A stretch of 64,000 bases of DNA. Origin: Coccinella septempunctata. Its lineage: Eukaryota > Arthropoda > Insecta > Coleoptera > Coccinellidae. This document shows, piece by piece, positions 34,346 through 48,800 of the stretch. The translations under genes were made by a program, and so were the position numbers. Positions within the stretch are counted from its first letter, which is position 1. Every line of letters starts with the position of its first letter. Under the pieces are notes generated by a model. That model searched no databases and was not told the DNA's origin. It saw only the letters and a list, made by a program, of their open reading frames with translations. The DNA is taken from contig NC_058192.1 of assembly GCF_907165205.1 (NCBI RefSeq), forward strand, positions 2,232,001 to 2,296,000, in the 5' to 3' direction.

Positions 34346-36770
34346 TCGAGATCGATACATCAAGCCCACCCTTCAACATGTTTCTATTTTCTGTCTCGTT
34401 TCCCGAATTCGCGTATCAACCGATTAATTTTCCCGTTAACCGAGTTGGAGTTCAAAACTCTCAACTTCCCCAAAGTTCGGAATGATTATTTATCGATCGC
34501 TGGTGGAATACTACACCAGTTATTCGATCGATGATGCAACAATGCATCAAGCCCACCCTTTAACATGTTTCGATTGTTTGTGTCGTTTCCCGAATTTGCG
34601 TATTTACCGATTAATTTTCCCGAACCGAATCGTTTCCCGAGTTGGAGTTCAAAACTCACAACTTCCCCAAATTTCGGAATGATTATCGATCGCTGGTGGA
34701 ATACTACACCAGTTATTCGATCGATGATGCAACAATGCATCAAGCCCACCCCTAAACATGTTTTTATTGCTTGTGTCATTTCCCGAATTCGCGTATTTAC
34801 CGATTAATTTTCCCGTTAACCGAGTTGGAGTTCAAAACTCTCAACTTCCCCAAATTTCGGAATGATTATCGTTCGATGGTGGAATACTACACCAGTTATT
34901 CGATCGATGATGCAACAATGCATCAAGCCCACCCTTCAACATGTTTCTATTTTCTGTCTCGTTTCCCGAATTCGTGTATTAACCGATTAATTTTCCCGTT
35001 AACCGAGTTGGAGTTCAAAACTCTCAACTTCCCCAAATTTCGGAATGATTATCGATCGATGGTGGAATACTACACCAGTTATTCGATCGATGATGCAACA
35101 ATGCATCAAGCCCACCCTTAAACATGTTTTTATTGCTTGTGTCATTTCCCGAATTCGCGTATTTACCGATTAATTTTCCCGAACCGAATTGCGTCCCGAG
35201 TTGGAGTTCAAAACTCACAACTTCCCCAAATTTCGGAATGATTATCGTTCGATGGTGGAATACTACACCAGTTTTTCGATCGATGATGCAACAATGCATC
35301 AAGCCCACCCTTCAACATGTTTCTATTTTCTGTCTCGTTTCCCGAATTCGCGTATTAACCGATTAATTTTCCCGTTAACAGAGTTGGAGTTCAAAACTCT
35401 CAACTTCCCCAAATTTCGGAATGATTATCGATCGATGGTGGAATACTACACCAGTTATTCGATCGATGATGCAACAATGCATCAAGCCCACCCTTAAACA
35501 TGTTTTTATTGCTTGTGTCATTTCCCGAATTCGCGTATTTACCGATTAATTTTCCCGAACCGAATTGCGTCCCGAGTTGGAGTTCAAAACTCACAACTTC
35601 CCCAAATTTCGGAATGATTATCGTTCGATGGTGGAATACTACACCAGTTTTTCGATCGATGATGCAACAATGCATCAAGCCCACCCTTCAACATGTTTCT
35701 ATTTTCTGTCTCGTTTCCCGAATTCGCGTATTAACCGATTAATTTTCCCGTTAACCGAGTTGGAGTTCAAAACTCTCAACTTCCCCAAATTTCGGAATGA
35801 TTATCGTTCGATGGTGGAATACTACACCAGTTATTCGATCGATGATGCAACAATGCATCAAGCCCACCCTTAAACATGTTTTTATTGCTTGTGTCATTTC
35901 CCGAATTCGCGTATTTACCGATTAATTTTCCCGTTAACCGAGTTGGAGTTCAAAACTCTCAACTTCCCCAAATTTCGGAATGATTATCGTTCGATGGTGG
36001 AATACTACACCAGTTATTCGATCGATGATGCAACAATGCATCAAGCCCACCCTTAAACATGTTTTTATTGCTTGTGTCATTTCCCGAATTCGCGTATTTA
36101 CCGATTAATTTTCCCGAGCCGAATTGCGTCCCGAGTTGGAGTTCAAAACTCACAACTTCCCCAAATTTCGGAATGATTATCGTTCGATGGTGGAATACTA
36201 CACCAGTTTTTCGATCGATGATGCAACAATGCATAAGCCCACCCTTTAACATGTTTCTATTTTCTGCCTCGTTTCCCGAATTCGCGTATTAACCGATTAA
36301 TTTTCCCGTTAACCGAGTTGGAGTTCAACACTCTCAACTTCCCCAAATTTCGGAATGATTATCGTTCGATGGTGGAATACTACACCAGTTATTCGATCGA
36401 TGATGCAACAATGCATCAAGCCCACCCTTAAACATGTTTTTATCGCTTGTGTCATTTCCCGAATTCGCGTATTTACCGATTAATTTTCCCGAACCGAATT
36501 GCGTCCCGAGTTGGAGTTCAAAACTCACAACTTCCCAAAATTTCGGAATGATTATCGTACGATGGTGGAATACTACACCAGTTTTTCGATCGATGATGCA
36601 ACAATGCATCAAGCCCACCCTTCAACATGTTTCTATTTTCTGTCTCGTTTCCCGAATTCGCGTATTAACCGATTAATTTTCCCGAACCGAATCGTTTCCC
36701 GAGTTGGAGTTCAAAACTCACAACTTCCCCACATTTCGAAATGGTGGAAGACTACACCATTTATTCGATC
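34346..36770. repeat. satellite A array, segment 10 (right end)
   Basis: About 13 monomers of 183- and 193-bp type, repeating 29.4-30.5 kb after loss of one 193-bp monomer. The last monomer is degenerate (CACATTTCGAAATGGTGGAAG, ACACCATTTATTCGATCG) and ends the array. Confidence 0.95.
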
Positions 36771-36839
36771 GAAAAATAGGACAGCAAATGAGTGATACTA
36801 ACACCTCCTCCAAGGTTCACGTCTCATTTGGAAACACCC
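36771..36839. other. junction between satellite A and satellite B
   Basis: About 70 bp of unique sequence (from AAAAATAGGACAGC) ending CATTTGGAAACACCCTGTA. CACCCTGTAT-type ends are common at the edges of insect dispersed repeats, so satellite B may have expanded from such an element; this is inference. Confidence 0.5.
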
Positions 36840-39800
36840 TGTATTATCGGATAACGAAACGACGAATGACGTATCTCGGGTAGATTTGTGGGAATTTCGG
36901 TATATTCTGGAAAAAATACGATATTGTTTAACAATTTTTTTAAATTGATACTTACTACTATTTTCTACAGTGTGTTCAAATTGAAAAATCCAAAATTTCA
37001 ACGAAATTTCAACCCGAATATAAAAGCGTCCGTTCGGTACGAACAATGGATCGCAACTGAATTCACGCAACAGAATGACTAATACGTTGTATAATCAGAT
37101 GACGAAACGATGAATGACGTATCTCGGGTAGATTTGTGGGAATTTCGGTATATTCTGGAAAAAATACGATATTGTTTAACAATTTTTTTAAATTGATACC
37201 TACTACTATTATCTACAGTGTGTTCAAATTCAAAAATCCAAAATTTCAACGAAATTTCAACCCGAATATAAAAGCGTCCGTTCGGTACGAACAATGGATC
37301 GCAACTGAAATCACGCAACAGAATGACTAATACGTTGTATAATCAGATGACGAAACGATGAATGACGTATCTCGGGTAGATTTGTGGAAATTTCGGTATA
37401 TTCTGGAAAAAATACGATATTGTTTAACAATTTTTTTAAATTGATACTTACTACTATTTTCTACAGTGTGTTCAAATTGAAAAATCCAAAATTTCAACGA
37501 AATTTCAACCCGAATATAAAAGCGTCCGTTCGGTACGAACAATGGATCGCAACTGAATTCACGCAACAGAATGACTAATACGTTGTATAATCAGATGACG
37601 AAACGATGAATGACGTGTCTCGGGTAGATTTGTGGGAATTTCGGTATATTCTGGAAAAAATACGATATTGTTCAACAATTCTTTCAAATTGATACTTACT
37701 ACTATTTTCTACAGTGTGTTCAAATTGAAAAATCCAAAATTTCAACGAAATTTCAACCCGAATATAAAAGCGTCCGTTCGGTACGAACAATGGATCGCAA
37801 CTGAATTCACGCAACAGAATGACTAATACGTTGTATAATCAGATGACGAAACGATGAATGACGTGTCTCGGGTAGATTTGTGGGAATTTCGGTATATTCT
37901 GGAAAAAATACGATATTGTTCAACAATTCTTTCAAATTGATACTTACTACTATTTTCTACAGTGTGTTCAAATTGAAAAATCCAAAATTTCAACGAAATT
38001 TCAACCCGAATATAAAAGCGTCCGTTCGGTACGAACAATGGATCGCAACTGAATTCACGCAACAGAATGACTAATACGTTGTATAATCAGATGACGAAAC
38101 GATGAATGACGTGTCTCGGGTAGATTTGTGGGAATTTCGGTATATTCTGGAAAAAATACGATATTGTTCAACAATTCTTTCAAATTGATACTTACTACTA
38201 TTTTCTACAGTGTGTTCAAATTGAAAAATCCAAAATTTCAACGAAATTTCAACCCGAATATAAAAGCGTCCGTTCGGTACGAACAATGGATCGCAACTGA
38301 ATTCACGCAACAGAATGACTAATACGTTGTATAATCAGATGACGAAACGATGAATGACGTGTCTCGGGTAGATTTGTGGAAATTTCGGTATATTCTGGAA
38401 AAAATACGATATTGTTCAACAATTCTTTCAAATTGATACTTACTACTATTTTCTACAGTGTGTTCAAATTGAAAAATCCAAAATTTCAACGAAATTTCAA
38501 CCCGAATATAAAAGCGTCCGTTCGGTACGAACAATGGATCGCAACTGAATTCACGCAACAGAATGACTAATACGTTGTATAATCAGATGACGAAACGATG
38601 AATGACGTATCTCGGGTAGATTTGTGGAAATTTCGGTATATTCTGGAAAAAATACGATATTGTTCAACAATTCTTTCAAATTGATACTTACTACTATTTT
38701 CTACAGTGTGTTCAAATTGAAAAATCCAAAATTTCAACGAAATTTCAACCCGAATATAAAAGCGTCCGTTCGGTACGAACAATGGATCGCAACTGAATTC
38801 ACGCAACAGAATGACTAATACGTTGTATAATCAGATGACGAAACGATGAATGACGTGTCTCGGGTAGATTTGTGGGAATTTCGGTATATTCTGGAAAAAA
38901 TACGATATTGTTCAACAATTCTTTCAAATTGATACTTACTACTATTTTCTACAGTGTGTTCAAATTGAAAAATCCAAAATTTCAACGAAATTTCAACCCG
39001 AATATAAAAGCGTCCGTTCGGTACGAACAATGGATCGCAACTGAATTCACGCAACAGAATGACTAATACGTTGTATAATCAGATGACGAAACGATGAATG
39101 ACGTGTCTCGGGTAGATTTGTGGGAATTTCGGTATATTCTGGAAAAAATACGATATTGTTCAACAATTCTTTCAAATTGATACTTACTACTATTTTCTAC
39201 AGTGTGTTCAAATTGAAAAATCCAAAATTTCAACGAAATTTCAACCCGAATATAAAAGCGACCGATCGGTACGAACAATGGATCGCAACTGAATTCACGC
39301 AACAGAATGACTAATACGTTGTATAATCAGATGACGAAACGATGAATGACGTGTCTCGGGTAGATTTGTGGGAATTTCGGTATATTCTGGAAAAAATACG
39401 ATATTGTTCAACAATTCTTTCAAATTGATACTTACTACTATTTTCTACAGTGTGTTCAAATTGAAAAATCCAAAATTTCAACGAAATTTCAACCCGAATA
39501 TAAAAGCGTCCGTTCGGTACGAACAATGGATCGCAACTGAATTCACGCAACAGAATGACTAATACGTTGTATAATCAGATGACGAAACGATGAATGACGT
39601 GTCTCGGGTAGATTTGTGGAAATTTCGGTATATTCTGGAAAAAATACGATATTGTTCAACAATTCTTTCAAATTGATACTTACTACTATTTTCTACAGTG
39701 TGTTCAAATTGAAAAATCCAAAATTTCAACGAAATTTCAACCCGAATATAAAAGCGTCCGTTCGGTACGAACAATGGATCGCAACTGAATTCACGCAACA

Positions 39801-42800
39801 GAATGACTAATACGTTGTATAATCAGATGACGAAACGATGAATGACGTATCTCGGGTAGATTTGTGGAAATTTCGGTATATTCTGGAAAAAATACGATAT
39901 TGTTCAACAATTCTTTCAAATTGATACTTACTACTATTTTCTACAGTGTGTTCAAATTGAAAAATCCAAAATTTCAACGAAATTTCAACCCGAATATAAA
40001 AGCGTCCGTTCGGTACGAACAATGGATCGCAACTGAATTCACGCAACAGAATGACTAATACGTTGTATAATCAGATGACGAAACGATGAATGACGTGTCT
40101 CGGGTAGATTTGTGGGAATTTCGGTATATTCTGGAAAAAATACGATATTGTTCAACAATTCTTTCAAATTGATACTTACTACTATTTTCTACAGTGTGTT
40201 CAAATTGAAAAATCCAAAATTTCAACGAAATTTCAACCCGAATATAAAAGCGTCCGTTCGGTACGAACAATGGATCGCAACTGAATTCACGCAACAGAAT
40301 GACTAATACGTTGTATAATCAGATGACGAAACGATGAATGACGTGTCTCGGGTAGATTTGTGGGAATTTCGGTATATTCTGGAAAAAATACGATATTGTT
40401 CAACAATTCTTTCAAATTGATACTTACTACTATTTTCTACAGTGTGTTCAAATTGAAAAATCCAAAATTTCAACGAAATTTCAACCCGAATATAAAAGCG
40501 TCCGTTCGGTACGAACAATGGATAGCAACTGAATTCACGCAACAGAATGACTAATACGTTGTATAATCAGATGACGAAACGATGAATGACGTGTCTCGGG
40601 TAGATTTGTGGGAATTTCGGTATATTCTGGAAAAAATACGATATTGTTCAACAATTCTTTCAAATTGATACTTACTACTATTTTCTACAGTGTGTTCAAA
40701 TTGAAAAATCCAAAATTTCAACGAAATTTCAACCCGAATATAAAAGCGACCGATCGGTACGAACAATGGATCGCAACTGAATTCACGCAACAGAATGACT
40801 AATACGTTGTATAATCAGATGACGAAACGATGAATGACGTGTCTCGGGTAGATTTGTGGGAATTTCGGTATATTCTGGAAAAAATACGATATTGTTCAAC
40901 AATTCTTTCAAATTGATACTTACTACTATTTTCTACAGTGTGTTCAAATTGAAAAATCCAAAATTTCAACGAAATTTCAACCCGAATATAAAAGCGTCCG
41001 TTCGGTACGAACAATGGATCGCAACTGAATTCACGCAACAGAATGACTAATACGTTGTATAATCAGATGACGAAACGATGAATGACGTGTCTCGGGTAGA
41101 TTTGTGGAAATTTCGGTATATTCTGGAAAAAATACGATATTGTTCAACAATTCTTTCAAATTGATACTTACTACTATTTTCTACAGTGTGTTCAAATTGA
41201 AAAATCCAAAATTTCAACGAAATTTCAACCCGAATATAAAAGCGTCCGTTCGGTACGAACAATGGATCGCAACTGAATTCACGCAACAGAATGACTAATA
41301 CGTTGTATAATCAGATGACGAAACGATGAATGACGTATCTCGGGTAGATTTGTGGAAATTTCGGTATATTCTGGAAAAAATACGATATTGTTCAACAATT
41401 CTTTCAAATTGATACTTACTACTATTTTCTACAGTGTGTTCAAATTGAAAAATCCAAAATTTCAACGAAATTTCAACCCGAATATAAAAGCGTCCGTTCG
41501 GTACGAACAATGGATCGCAACTGAATTCACGCAACAGAATGACTAATACGTTGTATAATCAGATGACGAAACGATGAATGACGTGTCTCGGGTAGATTTG
41601 TGGGAATTTCGGTATATTCTGGAAAAAATACGATATTGTTCAACAATTCTTTCAAATTGATACTTACTACTATTTTCTACAGTGTGTTCAAATTGAAAAA
41701 TCCAAAATTTCAACGAAATTTCAACCCGAATATAAAAGCGTCCGTTCGGTACGAACAATGGATCGCAACTGAATTCACGCAACAGAATGACTAATACGTT
41801 GTATAATCAGATGACGAAACGATGAATGACGTGTCTCGGGTAGATTTGTGGGAATTTCGGTATATTCTGGAAAAAATACGATATTGTTCAACAATTCTTT
41901 CAAATTGATACTTACTACTATTTTCTACAGTGTGTTCAAATTGAAAAATCCAAAATTTCAACGAAATTTCAACCCGAATATAAAAGCGACCGATCGGTAC
42001 GAACAATGGATCGCAACTGAATTCACGCAACAGAATGACTAATACGTTGTATAATCAGATGACGAAACGATGAATGACGTGTCTCGGGTAGATTTGTGGG
42101 AATTTCGGTATATTCTGGAAAAAATACGATATTGTTCAACAATTCTTTCAAATTGATACTTACTACTATTTTCTACAGTGTGTTCAAATTGAAAAATCCA
42201 AAATTTCAACGAAATTTCAACCCGAATATAAAAGCGTCCGTTCGGTACGAACAATGGATCGCAACTGAATTCACGCAACAGAATGACTAATACGTTGTAT
42301 AATCAGATGACGAAACGATGAATGACGTGTCTCGGGTAGATTTGTGGGAATTTCGGTATATTCTGGAAAAAATACGATATTGTTCAACAATTCTTTCAAA
42401 TTGATACTTACTACTATTTTCTACAGTGTGTTCAAATTGAAAAATCCAAAATTTCAACGAAATTTCAACCCGAATATAAAAGCGTCCGTTCGGTACGAAC
42501 AATGGATCGCAACTGAATTCACGCAACAGAATGACTTATACGTTGTATAATCAGATGACGAAACGATGAATGACGTGTCTCGGGTAGATTTGTGGGAATT
42601 TCGGAATATTCTGGAAAAAATACGATATTGTTCAACAATTCTTTCAAATTGATACTTACTACTATTTTCTACAGTGTGTTCAAATTGAAAAATCCAAAAT
42701 TTCAACGAAATTTCAACCCGAATATAAAAGCGTCCGTTCGGTACGAACAATGGATCGCAACTGAATTCACGCAACAGAATGACTAATACGTTGTATAATC

Positions 42801-45800
42801 AGATGACGAAACGATGAATGACGTGTCTCGGGTAGATTTGTGGGAATTTCGGTATATTCTGGAAAAAATACGATATTGTTCAACAATTCTTTCAAATTGA
42901 TACTTACTACTATTTTCTACAGTGTGTTCAAATTGAAAAATCCAAAATTTCAACGAAATTTCAACCCGAATATAAAAGCGTCCGTTCGGTACGAACAATG
43001 GATCGCAACTGAATTCACGCAACAGAATGACTAATACGTTGTATAATCAGATGACGAAACGATGAATGACGTGTCTCGGGTAGATTTGTGGGAATTTCGG
43101 TATATTCTGGAAAAAATACGATATTGTTCAACAATTCTTTCAAATTGATACATACTACTATTTTCTACAGTGTGTTCAAATTGAAAAATCCAAAATTTCA
43201 ACGAAATTTCAACCCGAATATAAAAGCGTCCGTTCGGTACGAACAATGGATCGCAACTGAATTCACGCAACAGAATGACTAATACGTTGTATAATCAGAT
43301 GACGAAACGATGAATGACGTGTCTCGGGTAGATTTGTGGGAATTTCGGTATATTCTGGAAAAAATACGATATTGTTCAACAATTCTTTCAAATTGATACA
43401 TACTACTATTTTCTACAGTGTGTTCAAATTGAAAAATCCAAAATTTCAACGAAATTTCAACCCGAATATAAAAGCGTCCGTTCGGTACGAACAATGGATC
43501 GCAACTGAATTCACGCAACAGAATGACTAATACGTTGTATAATCAGATGACGAAACGATGAATGACGTGTCTCGGGTAGATTTGTGGGAATTTCGGTATA
43601 TTCTGGAAAAAATACGATATTGTTCAACAATTCTTTCAAATTGATACATACTACTATTTTCTACAGTGTGTTCAAATTGAAAAATCCAAAATTTCAACGA
43701 AATTTCAACCCGAATATAAAAGCGTCCGTTCGGTACGAACAATGGATCGCAACTGAATTCACGCAACAGAATGACTAATACGTTGTATAATCAGATGACG
43801 AAACGATGAATGACGTATCTCGGGTAGATTTGTGGAAATTTCGGTATATTCTGGAAAAAATACGATATTGTTCAACAATTCTTTCAAATTGATACATACT
43901 ACTATTTTCTACAGTGTGTTCAAATTGAAAAATCCAAAATTTCAACGAAATTTCAACCCGAATATAAAAGCGTCCGTTCGGTACGAACAATGGATCGCAA
44001 CTGAATTCACGCAACAGAATGACTAATACGTTGTATAATCAGATGACGAAACGATGAATGACGTGTCTCGGGTAGATTTGTGGGAATTTCGGTATATTCT
44101 GGAAAAAATACGATATTGTTCAACAATTCTTTCAAATTGATACTTACTACTATTTTCTACAGTGTGTTCAAATTGAAAAATCCAAAATTTCAACGAAATT
44201 TCAACCCGAATATAAAAGCGTCCGTTCGGTACGAACAATGGATCGCAACTGAATTCACGCAACAGAATGACTAATACGTTGTATAATCAGATGACGAAAC
44301 GATGAATGACGTGTCTCGGGTAGATTTGTGGGAATTTCGGTATATTCTGGAAAAAATACGATATTGTTCAACAATTCTTTCAAATTGATACTTACTACTA
44401 TTTTCTACAGTGTGTTCAAATTGAAAAATCCAAAATTTCAACGAAATTTCAACCCGAATATAAAAGCGTCCGTTCGGTACGAACAATGGATCGCAACTGA
44501 ATTCACGCAACAGAATGACTAATACGTTGTATAATCAGATGACGAAACGATGAATGACGTGTCTCGGGTAGATTTGTGGGAATTTCGGAATATTCTGGAA
44601 AAAATACGATATTGTTCAACAATTCTTTCAAATTGATACTTACTACTATTTTCTACAGTGTGTTCAAATTGAAAAATCCAAAATTTCAACGAAATTTCAA
44701 CCCGAATATAAAAGCGTCCGTTCGGTACGAACAATGGATCGCAACTGAATTCACGCAACAGAATGACTAATACGTTGTATAATCAGATGACGAAACGATG
44801 AATGACGTGTCTCGGGTAGATTTGTGGGAATTTCGGTATATTCTGGAAAAAATACGATATTGTTCAACAATTCTTTCAAATTGATACATACTACTATTTT
44901 CTACAGTGTGTTCAAATTGAAAAATCCAAAATTTCAACGAAATTTCAACCCGAATATAAAAGCGTCCGTTCGGTACGAACAATGGATCGCAACTGAATTC
45001 ACGCAACAGAATGACTAATACGTTGTATAATCAGATGACGAAACGATGAATGACGTGTCTCGGGTAGATTTGTGGGAATTTCGGTATATTCTGGAAAAAA
45101 TACGATATTGTTCAACAATTCTTTCAAATTGATACTTACTACTATTTTCTACAGTGTGTTCAAATTGAAAAATCCAAAATTTCAACGAAATTTCAACCCG
45201 AATATAAAAGCGTCCGTTCGGTACGAACAATGGATCGCAACTGAATTCACGCAACAGAATGACTAATACGTTGTATAATCAGATGACGAAACGATGAATG
45301 ACGTGTCTCGGGTAGATTTGTGGGAATTTCGGTATATTCTGGAAAAAATACGATATTGTTCAACAATTCTTTCAAATTGATACTTACTACTATTTTCTAC
45401 AGTGTGTTCAAATTGAAAAATCCAAAATTTCAACGAAATTTCAACCCGAATATAAAAGCGACCGATCGGTACGAACAATGGATCGCAACTGAATTCACGC
45501 AACAGAATGACTAATACGTTGTATAATCAGATGACGAAACGATGAATGACGTGTCTCGGGTAGATTTGTGGGAATTTCGGTATATTCTGGAAAAAATACG
45601 ATATTGTTCAACAATTCTTTCAAATTGATACTTACTACTATTTTCTACAGTGTGTTCAAATTGAAAAATCCAAAATTTCAACGAAATTTCAACCCGAATA
45701 TAAAAGCGTCCGTTCGGTACGAACAATGGATCGCAACTGAATTCACGCAACAGAATGACTAATACGTTGTATAATCAGATGACGAAACGATGAATGACGT

Positions 45801-48800
45801 GTCTCGGGTAGATTTGTGGGAATTTCGGTATATTCTGGAAAAAATACGATATTGTTCAACAATTCTTTCAAATTGATACTTACTACTATTTTCTACAGTG
45901 TGTTCAAATTGAAAAATCCAAAATTTCAACGAAATTTCAACCCGAATATAAAAGCGTCCGTTCGGTACGAACAATGGATCGCAACTGAATTCACGCAACA
46001 GAATGACTAATACGTTGTATAATCAGATGACGAAGCGATGAATGACGTATCTCGGGTAGATTTGTGGGAATTTCGGTATATTCTGGAAAAAATACGATAT
46101 TGTTCAACAATTCTTTCAAATTGATACTTACTACTATTTTCTACAGTGTGTTCAAATTGAAAAATCCAAAATTTCAACGAAATTTCAACCCGAATATAAA
46201 AGCGTCCGTTCGGTACGAACAATGGATCGCAACTGAATTCACGCAACAGAATGACTAATACGTTGTATAATCAGATGACGAAACGATGAATGACGTGTCT
46301 CGGGTAGATTTGTGGGAATTTCGGTATATTCTGGAAAAAATACGATATTGTTCAACAATTCTTTCAAATTGATACTTACTACTATTTTCTACAGTGTGTT
46401 CAAATTGAAAAATCCAAAATTTCAACGAAATTTCAACCCGAATATAAAAGCGTCCGTTCGGTACGAACAATGGATCGCAACTGAAATCACGCAACAGAAT
46501 GACTAATACGTTGTATAATCAGATGACGAAGCGATGAATGACGTATCTCGGGTAGATTTGTGGGAATTTCGGTATATTCTGGAAAAAATACGATATTGTT
46601 TAACAATTTTTTTAAATTGATACTTACTACTATTTTCTACAGTGTGTTCAAATTGAAAAATCCAAAATTTCAACGAAATTTCAACCCGAATATAAAAGCG
46701 TCCGTTCGGTACGAACAATGGATCGCAATTGAATTCACGCAACAGAATGACTAATACGTTGTATAATCAGATGACGAAGCGATGAATGACGTATCTCGGG
46801 TAGATTTGTGGGAATTTCGGTATATTCTGGAAAAAATACGATATTGTTCAACAATTCTTTCAAATTGATACTTACTACTATTTTCTACAGTGTGTTCAAA
46901 TTGAAAAATCCAAAATTTCAACGAAATTTCAACCCGAATATAAAAGCGTCCGTTCGGTACGAACAATGGATCGCAACTGAATTCACGCAACAGAATGACT
47001 AATACGTTGTATAATCAGATGACGAAACGATGAATGACGTGTCTCGGGTAGATTTGTGGGAATTTCGGTATATTCTGGAAAAAATACGATATTGTTCAAC
47101 AATTCTTTCAAATTGATACTTACTACTATTTTCTACAGTGTGTTCAAATTGAAAAATCCAAAATTTCAACGAAATTTCAACCCGAATATAAAAGCGTCCG
47201 TTCGGTACGAACAATGGATCGCAACTGAATTCACGCAACAGAATGACTAATACGTTGTATAATCAGATGACGAAACGATGAATGACGTGTCTCGGGTAGA
47301 TTTGTGGGAATTTCGGTATATTCTGGAAAAAATACGATATTGTTCAACAATTCTTTCAAATTGATACTTACTACTATTTTCTACAGTGTGTTCAAATTGA
47401 AAAATCCAAAATTTCAACGAAATTTCAACCCGAATATAAAAGCGTCCGTTCGGTACGAACAATGGATCGCAACTGAATTCACGCAACAGAATGACTAATA
47501 CGTTGTATAATCAGATGACGAAACGATGAATGACGTGTCTCGGGTAGATTTGTGGGAATTTCGGTATATTCTGGAAAAAATACGATATTGTTCAACAATT
47601 CTTTCAAATTGATACTTACTACTATTTTCTACAGTGTGTTCAAATTGAAAAATCCAAAATTTCAACGAAATTTCAGCCCGAATATAAAAGCGTCCGTTCG
47701 GTACGAACAATAGATCGCAACTGAATTCACGCAACAGAATGACTAATACGTTGTATAATCAGATGACGAAACGATGAATGACGTATCTCGGGTAGATTTG
47801 TGGGAATTTCGGTATATTCTGAAAAAAATACGATATTGTTTAACAATTTTTTTAAATTGATACATACTACTATTTTCTACAGTGTGTTCAAATTGAAAAA
47901 TCCAAAATTTCAACGAAATTTCAACCCGAATATAAAAGCGTCCGTTCGGTACGAACAATGGATCGCAACTGAAATCACGCAACAGAATGACTAATACGTT
48001 GTATAATCAGATGACGAAACGATGAATGACGTATCTCGGGTAGATTTGTGGGAATTTCGGTATATTCTGGAAAATATACGATATTGTTTAATAATTTTTT
48101 TAAATTGATACTTACTACTATTTTCTACAGTGTGTTCAAATTGAAAAATCCAAAATTTCAACGAAATTTCAACCCGAATATAAAAGCGTCCGTTCGGTAC
48201 GAACAATGGATCGCAACTGAATTCACGCAACAGAATGACTAATACGTTGTATAATCAGATGACGAAACGATGAATGACGTGTCTCGGGTAGATTTGTGGG
48301 AATTTCGGTATATTCTGGAAAAAATACGATATTGTTCAACAATTCTTTCAAATTGAAACTTACTACTATTATCTACAGTGTGTTCAAATTCAAAAATCCA
48401 AAATTTCAACGAAATTTCAACCCGAATATAAAAGCGTCCGTTCGGTACGAACAATGGATCGCAACTGAAATCACGCAACAGAATGACTAATACGTTGTAT
48501 AATCAGATGACGAAACGATGAATGACGTATCTCGGGTAGATTTGTGGAAATTTCGGTATATTCTGCAAAAAATACGATATTGTTTAACAATTTTTTTAAA
48601 TTGATACTTACTACTATTTTCTACAGTGTGTTCAAATTGAAAAATCCAAAATTTCAACGAAATTTCAACCCGAATATAAAAGCGTCCGTTCGGTACGAAC
48701 AATGGATCGCAACTGAATTCACGCAACAGAATGACTAATACGTTGTATAATCAGATGACGAAACGATGAATGACGTGTCTCGGGTAGATTTGTGGGAATT

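Noticed and set aside
37080..37130. Hammerhead ribozyme in satellite B (GACGAAAC core-like motif)
   Set aside because: No CTGATGA motif lies at a workable distance on that strand and the required three-stem layout is not seen. Satellite A also lacks the paired core motifs.
37470..37510. CENP-B box in satellite B (minus strand TTTCGTTGAAATTTTGG) and in satellite A (TTTCCCGAGTTGGA)
   Set aside because: Only half of the essential positions match; the CGGG half is missing in B and the CGAA half in A.
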